Of a stretch of 9,698 nt of DNA, positions 6,441 through 9,698 are shown one piece after another. The notes beneath the pieces are model-generated. The model searched no databases, was not told the DNA's origin, and worked only from the letters and a program-made list of their open reading frames with translations. Both the position numbers and the translations under genes were made by a program. Every line of letters begins with the position of its first letter. Position 1 is the stretch's first letter. The stretch lies in the NCBI GenBank assembly GCA_002479215.1, contig DLME01000228.1, forward strand, positions 1 through 9,698. The letters run 5' to 3'. Source of the stretch: Syntrophaceae bacterium UBA7544. GTDB taxonomy: Bacteria; Desulfobacterota; Syntrophia; Syntrophales; Smithellaceae.

Positions 6441-7474
6441 AATACGTTGGCTTCAAAAAAGAAATAACAACTGGCCGTTATCTTAATCCCTTCGGTGGAT
6501 TCGAGGAAAAAGAAGTTACTATTGAATTACGCACCGATGAAATTACCGGCGTGGCCTGCCGTATACTGCCCTACCGCGTCCGCCCAGCCCAAAAGCCTGA
6601 TCTGAATTTCTATCTGGATAAATCGCCGGAATCGTTATGCCCTTTTTGTTCCACCCTTTTTGAAAAAACGACACCGAAATTCACAGCGGATATCATCCCT
6701 GAAGGGAAATTCAGGCGGGGAGAAGCGTGTCTGTTTCCCAACGCCTTCCCTTACGATCAAAATAACTCTGTAGCCATCCTCTCGTCACGGCATTTTATAC
6801 CGCTGGACGAGTTGACGCCGCAAACGATGCAACCGGGCTTCGATGTTTGCCGTGATTATTTTCACCGTGTCGCTGAAATGAATTTGGGCTACAAATACTG
6901 CTCGATTAACTGGAACTATATGCCGCCAGCAGGCGGCGGGCTTATTCATCCACATCTGCAAACGATTGTCGGCCATAAACCAACTAATTTTATGCACCGC
7001 CTTTTAGCCAGCGCCCAAAGTTACGCGGCGGCGGAAAACGGCGAAAGCTTGTGGCACAATTTGATTGCTTTGGAAAAAGATGCAAAAGAAAGGTTCATTA
7101 CCTCTACCGGCGTTATTAGCTGGCTGACCAGCTTTGCGCCGAAGGGCATGGCCGGAGAAATAGATTTTATTTTTCAGGAGAAAACTTCTTTTTTTGATTT
7201 AACGGAAGCAAATTTTACCGAGCTTCTTGCCGGACTAGCCAAAGTGTTTAGCTATCTTTACGCGAATAATTTTATAAGTTTCAATATGGCGCTTTACGCT
7301 CCGATGATAAATAATCGTTACTTCTGGGTGCAAGGAAAAATTGTCCCGCGTTTTGTAATTAATCCATTAGGAACAAGCGATTTGAATTACTTTGAAAAAC
7401 TGCACAATGAAATTATTTGCCCGACTGTTCCGGAAGAGCTATGCCGCGAACTTCAACTTTATTTCCAGCAATGA
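6437..7474 (+). CDS. GalT/HIT-superfamily nucleotidyltransferase-like protein
   Basis: Resembles galactose-1-phosphate uridylyltransferase and related HIT-fold enzymes that form a nucleotidyl-histidine intermediate. At 345 residues it has the usual GalT length. CPFC (68-71) fits the N-terminal zinc pair of GalT, SSRHFIP puts a His at 119, and INWNYMPPAGGGLIHPHLQT (157-176) matches the GalT active site, with H171 as likely zinc ligand and H173 as the nucleophile. The motif is HPHLQ, while classical GalT has HPHGQ; Leu at that place recalls diadenosine-tetraphosphate phosphorylases (HKHLQ). So the substrate may be a sugar phosphate or a dinucleotide, and I would not name it galT. It starts within the stop of the DHH gene (ATGA, 6437-6440), with GGAAGGA upstream, which indicates translational coupling. 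No galactose genes (galK, galE) are nearby. Confidence 0.75.
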   Translation: MKYVGFKKEITTGRYLNPFGGFEEKEVTIELRTDEITGVACRILPYRVRPAQKPDLNFYLDKSPESLCPFCSTLFEKTTPKFTADIIPEGKFRRGEACLFPNAFPYDQNNSVAILSSRHFIPLDELTPQTMQPGFDVCRDYFHRVAEMNLGYKYCSINWNYMPPAGGGLIHPHLQTIVGHKPTNFMHRLLASAQSYAAAENGESLWHNLIALEKDAKERFITSTGVISWLTSFAPKGMAGEIDFIFQEKTSFFDLTEANFTELLAGLAKVFSYLYANNFISFNMALYAPMINNRYFWVQGKIVPRFVINPLGTSDLNYFEKLHNEIICPTVPEELCRELQLYFQQ

Positions 7475-7521
7475 TCCCGATAGCACCAGGCTACGGGATT
7501 AACCCCGCTTTTGGCGGGATC
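7472..7521. terminator. Two adjacent GC-rich hairpins between convergent genes, possible bidirectional terminator
   Basis: Hairpin one spans 7472-7501 and begins inside the stop codon of the GalT-like gene: ATCCCG (7474-7479) pairs with CGGGAT (7494-7499), and TAGC (7481-7484) with GCTA (7490-7493) around an ACCAG loop. Hairpin two pairs CCCGC (7504-7508) with GCGGG (7514-7518) around TTTTG. CGGGAT occurs in both, so 7473-7479 could also pair with 7515-7521. No long U-tract follows on either strand, so intrinsic termination is unproven. Confidence 0.5.
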
Positions 7522-7532
7522 AATTCAACTTA

Positions 7533-7564
7533 CAAATTTCAATGCGCTTCGTTTTTGAAATTTG
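7533..7564. repeat. Perfect 10-bp AT-rich inverted repeat
   Basis: CAAATTTCAA (7533-7542) and TTGAAATTTG (7555-7564) are exact reverse complements around a 12-nt centre. It lies in the 153-bp spacer between the convergent GalT-like and FmdB-like genes, just after the GC-rich hairpins. It may add to transcription termination or be a protein site; nothing in the sequence decides between these. Confidence 0.6.
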
Positions 7565-7627
7565 AGTTTCATTGATTCGACTAACGCTTCAAACTTCACT
7601 CCGCTTGTTTTCAGCGAGTCTCATTAA

Positions 7628-7921
7628 TTAATCTTCTTTGCTACTTTTTTTTGGCGTTTCCGTATTCGTATTCGTGGTTTCTTTAGCGGTTGAACTCTCG
7701 CTGGTTTCCGCCTTTTCTGCCTTAGCGGCCACCGGAGGTTTCTTTCCGGCGTAATCGGTTGTATACCATCCTGAACCTTTCAAACTGAAAGAAGAAAGCG
7801 ACATCAATTTATGGACATTTCCTTTACAGAACTTACAGCTTTTTAATTCCGGCTCGTTTATTCCCTGAAACGCTTCATATTGTCTGCCGCATTTTGGGCA
7901 TTTATATTCATAAATAGGCAT
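7628..7921 (-). CDS. FmdB-family zinc-ribbon protein
   Basis: Small cytoplasmic protein of 97 residues with an N-terminal FmdB/regulatory zinc ribbon: MPIYEYKCPKCG followed by SCKFC, giving a C8-C11/C29-C32 metal site. FmdB was named as a putative regulator of formamidase, but the function of the family is mostly unknown. Residues about 60-97 are a charged Lys/Glu/Thr/Ser-rich tail, presumably disordered. I start at ATG 7921 because the protein then begins with the invariant MPIYEY and because GGGGAGG lies 9 nt upstream; an ATG at 7942 would place that ribosome binding site inside the gene. The gene follows the HExxH-protein gene by 28 nt and is probably cotranscribed with it. It converges on the GalT-like gene. 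Confidence 0.9.
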   Translation of the reverse strand: MPIYEYKCPKCGRQYEAFQGINEPELKSCKFCKGNVHKLMSLSSFSLKGSGWYTTDYAGKKPPVAAKAEKAETSESSTAKETTNTNTETPKKSSKED

Positions 7922-7930
7922 GCAAAAAAA

Positions 7931-7937
7931 CCTCCCC
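7931..7937 (-). promoter_or_regulatory. Ribosome binding site that decides the FmdB-family start
   Basis: On the minus strand this is GGGGAGG, followed by 9 nt and ATG at 7921. It favours the MPIYEY start over the in-frame ATG 21 nt further upstream. Confidence 0.75.
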
Positions 7938-7949
7938 TGCAACTATATA

Positions 7950-8486
7950 TCAATTAATTAGATCGCCAATTTTAAAATCGTTGCTAAAACATTCTAAAAC
8001 TATTCCCAAATCATGCTGCTGGACCGGTTCCAGCGTGTTTTTAGTCAAATTATGCACAATAGTTTCTTCTTTTTCTTTTTCATCGCTTGCCGCATCAAAA
8101 TCAATTTCGCCGTTACCAAAACGCAAGACATGAATCAATTCATGCACGGCAATGTAAAGCATCAGCGGGCTAAGCTTTATAAAGGGGCTTGCTCTTTCTA
8201 CCGCGTCCAGAATGATATTATCCTGCAGGCACACCCGGTAAAAATCAAAACCGTCTTTCCCGTTTTCAGCCAAGCCATCAGGCTTACCGTAAGAATATTT
8301 GCAAAGATGGGCAAAAGCGCCGTCTTTTATTTCATGTTGATCCAAATATGCGAGTGTTTTTACATCATACTTATTCCTTTTTAACTGACCTTCGCTCAGT
8401 CTAAAATGACGCGCAACCAGCTTTTCGGCATCGTTAAACGCCTTATTAGCCAGCGGCAACTGCACTATATTAAAATAAGGAGACAT
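7950..8486 (-). CDS. Uncharacterised HExxH-containing putative zinc metallopeptidase
   Basis: I do not recognise a named family. The 178-residue protein has a hydrophobic helix ending in VHELIHVLRFGNGE (114-127), the HExxH zincin motif with H115, E116 and H119. A probable third ligand is E140/E141 or H145 in KEKEETIVHNLT, about 21-26 residues on, which is a gluzincin-like arrangement if E141 is used. No signal peptide or membrane segment is visible, so it is likely cytoplasmic. The N-terminal half (about 15-75) is charged and resembles nothing I can name. The start at 8486 has a modest GGTGA 5 nt upstream and a near-consensus promoter just before it. It forms a probable two-gene operon with the FmdB-family gene. 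Peptidase activity is inferred from the motif alone; it could be a non-catalytic metal-binding protein. Confidence 0.7.
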   Translation of the reverse strand: MSPYFNIVQLPLANKAFNDAEKLVARHFRLSEGQLKRNKYDVKTLAYLDQHEIKDGAFAHLCKYSYGKPDGLAENGKDGFDFYRVCLQDNIILDAVERASPFIKLSPLMLYIAVHELIHVLRFGNGEIDFDAASDEKEKEETIVHNLTKNTLEPVQQHDLGIVLECFSNDFKIGDLIN

Positions 8487-8522
8487 AAAATCACCAACAA
8501 ATAATACTCATATTTTGTAAAT

Positions 8523-8551
8523 AATATATGCATTTAACGTATTGCTGTCAA
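8523..8551 (-). promoter_or_regulatory. Near-consensus sigma70 promoter of the HExxH/FmdB-like operon
   Basis: On the minus strand an exact TTGACA (8551-8546) and TATATT (8528-8523) stand 17 nt apart, the ideal spacing. Transcription would start near 8515, about 30 nt before the ATG at 8486. Confidence 0.7.
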
Positions 8552-8595
8552 GACGGGTAGTATATTTATGGATAAGTCCCAAAACCAAAATTAAA

Positions 8596-8625
8596 TTGAC
8601 ATCTTCGGCCATCAGGGCGTATATC
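8596..8625 (+). promoter_or_regulatory. Candidate sigma70 promoter of ddl
   Basis: An exact TTGACA (8596-8601) is followed after 18 nt by TATATC (8620-8625), a 4/6 match to the -10 consensus. The leader before ddl would be about 55 nt. It is divergent from the promoter at 8523-8551; their -35 boxes are 44 bp apart. Confidence 0.5.
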
Positions 8626-8686
8626 TAATGAAAATGATACAATAAATGGTCCCCTAAATATACCGATAAGATAATTAAGGACACTT

Positions 8687-9698
8687 ATGCGGCAAAAAAT
8701 GAAAATAGGTGTTTTATACGGCGGCAGGTCGGACGAGCACGATGTTTCGCTTTGCTCCGCCGCCTCGGTTGTTTCCGCGCTCGACTCAAATAAATATAAA
8801 GTGACAGCCATCGGTATTGACAGAGATGGAAAGTGGTATGTTCAGGAAAAGCCCGAAATAGTCGTTCATAAAGATTTCGGCAAGATTCTTTCTTTGAAAA
8901 AACGCGGCAAGTGGCTCGTCAATCACTTTCAGCAAAAAAATAAACTGCACCTTTACAATATCAAAAACAAAAACGAAGAAGTTGTTCTAGACATTGTATT
9001 CCCTGTCCTCCACGGCACATTCGGAGAAGACGGCACGCTACAGGGCTTGCTGGAGTTGGCGATGGTACCTTATGTCGGTGCGGATGTAACCAGCTCTGCC
9101 ATAGGGATGGATAAGGACATCGCCAAAAGATTGCTTAAAGAAGCGGGTATCCCTGTTGTTCCTTCTGTAACTGTAAATAAATGGCAATGGCAAGATAATT
9201 CAAAACTTATTAGTCAGAACGCGCTGGATAAACTCGGACTGCCTGTTTTTGTCAAACCGGTCTGCACCGGCTCTTCCGTGGGAATCAAAAAAGTAAAGGA
9301 AAAGGAATTGCTCGCGGAGGCGATAAATTTTGCTTTTCAGTTCGACACGCGCGTCATGATCGAGAAGGCCATAGATTGCCGCGAGATTGAATGCGCGGTT
9401 CTGGGAAATGATAATCCTGTCGCATCAGTGCTGGGCGAGATAATTCCCCATCATGAGTTCTATTCTTACGAAGCCAAGTATATTGATCCCAACGGCGCGG
9501 CTCTGAAAATACCAGCGCAAATAGACGAACGTCTTGCCGAAACAATTCGAAAAACTGCCGTTGAAGGCTATATAGCTTTAGGCTGCAGCTCTATGGCGCG
9601 GGTTGATTTCTTTTTGGATAAAAAGACGAATGAATTTTATCTCAACGAAATAAACACAATCCCCGGCTTCACCAGCATCAGCATGTATCCCAAGTTGT
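8687..9698 (+). CDS. ddl: D-alanine--D-alanine ligase (3' end outside window)
   Basis: ATP-grasp enzyme of the cytoplasm that joins two D-alanines for peptidoglycan precursors. Visible are 337 codons, open at the right edge. The N-terminal motif is VLYGGRSDEHDVS (9-21). PVLHGTFGEDGTLQGLLE, PYVGADVTSSAIGMDKDIAK, FVKPVCTGSSVGIKKV (the ATP-binding part), EFYSYEAKY and NEINTIPGFTSISMYP follow in the usual order. EFYSYEAKY carries the omega-loop Tyr of true D-Ala-D-Ala ligases, so this is not a VanA-type D-Ala-D-Lac enzyme. It may have an insertion after residue 60 like the longer Ddl class (VanA/DdlA size). AAGGA (8677-8681) 5 nt upstream supports the ATG at 8687 over the internal ATG at codon 5. 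Almost the whole enzyme is present; only the last C-terminal residues are missing. Confidence 0.95.
   Translation, partial: MRQKMKIGVLYGGRSDEHDVSLCSAASVVSALDSNKYKVTAIGIDRDGKWYVQEKPEIVVHKDFGKILSLKKRGKWLVNHFQQKNKLHLYNIKNKNEEVVLDIVFPVLHGTFGEDGTLQGLLELAMVPYVGADVTSSAIGMDKDIAKRLLKEAGIPVVPSVTVNKWQWQDNSKLISQNALDKLGLPVFVKPVCTGSSVGIKKVKEKELLAEAINFAFQFDTRVMIEKAIDCREIECAVLGNDNPVASVLGEIIPHHEFYSYEAKYIDPNGAALKIPAQIDERLAETIRKTAVEGYIALGCSSMARVDFFLDKKTNEFYLNEINTIPGFTSISMYPKL

Noticed and set aside
7922..7942. Earlier start for the FmdB-family protein (MQGRFFC extension)
   Set aside because: It would contain the GGGGAGG ribosome binding site, and the family begins at MPIYEY.
8013..8384. Plus-strand 123-residue open frame inside the HExxH gene
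   Set aside because: It is antisense to a gene with a good promoter and motif; its Phe run comes from Lys/Glu codons on the other strand.
1..9698. CRISPR array, insertion sequence, tRNA/rRNA or defence system
   Set aside because: Looked for spaced repeats, transposase motifs, cloverleaf-like segments and known defence domains; none seen.

Overview
This window looks like chromosomal DNA from an anaerobic Gram-negative bacterium. My best guess is a syntrophic or sulfate-reducer-related lineage of the former Deltaproteobacteria (Syntrophales-like). The reasons are a selenocysteine-containing SelD, a MobB for molybdenum or tungsten bis-MGD cofactor, a LivJ-type periplasmic binding protein with a signal peptide, and moderate GC with AT-rich spacers. 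This placement is inference from gene content; no rRNA or marker gene in the window settles it.

Layout. Positions 1-1482 (minus): a periplasmic branched-chain-amino-acid-type binding protein whose C-terminus runs off the left edge in a Pro/Ala/Thr/Lys-rich tail. Positions 1483-1989: a 507-base AT-rich gene-free stretch holding its promoter, an operator-like inverted repeat and a short 10-bp tandem repeat. Positions 1990-2484 (plus): mobB. Positions 2485-2697: a spacer with two tiny consecutive reading frames that may be relics of an older operon. Positions 2698-4083 (minus): thrC. Positions 4271-5323 (plus): selD, read through an in-frame UGA at its catalytic position, followed by a DHH-family phosphoesterase (5361-6440) and, overlapping it by ATGA, a GalT/HIT-superfamily protein (6437-7474). 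Positions 7472-7564: stacked inverted repeats between convergent genes. Positions 7628-8486 (minus): a two-gene unit of an HExxH putative metallopeptidase and an FmdB-type zinc-ribbon protein. Positions 8687-9698 (plus): D-alanine-D-alanine ligase, cut by the right edge.

How the genes fit together. Most are housekeeping or cofactor genes. SelD makes selenophosphate and is itself a selenoprotein, so the organism must carry the full selenocysteine insertion machinery elsewhere. MobB serves bis-MGD enzymes such as formate dehydrogenases, which are often selenoproteins too, so the two genes plausibly feed the same enzymes (inference). The least explained parts are the coupled DHH phosphoesterase / GalT-like pair and the HExxH / zinc-ribbon pair. 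I see no CRISPR array, insertion sequence, rRNA, tRNA or defence system. The strongest single observation is the selenocysteine codon of selD with a bacterial SECIS-like hairpin just downstream; a standard gene caller would truncate the gene there.
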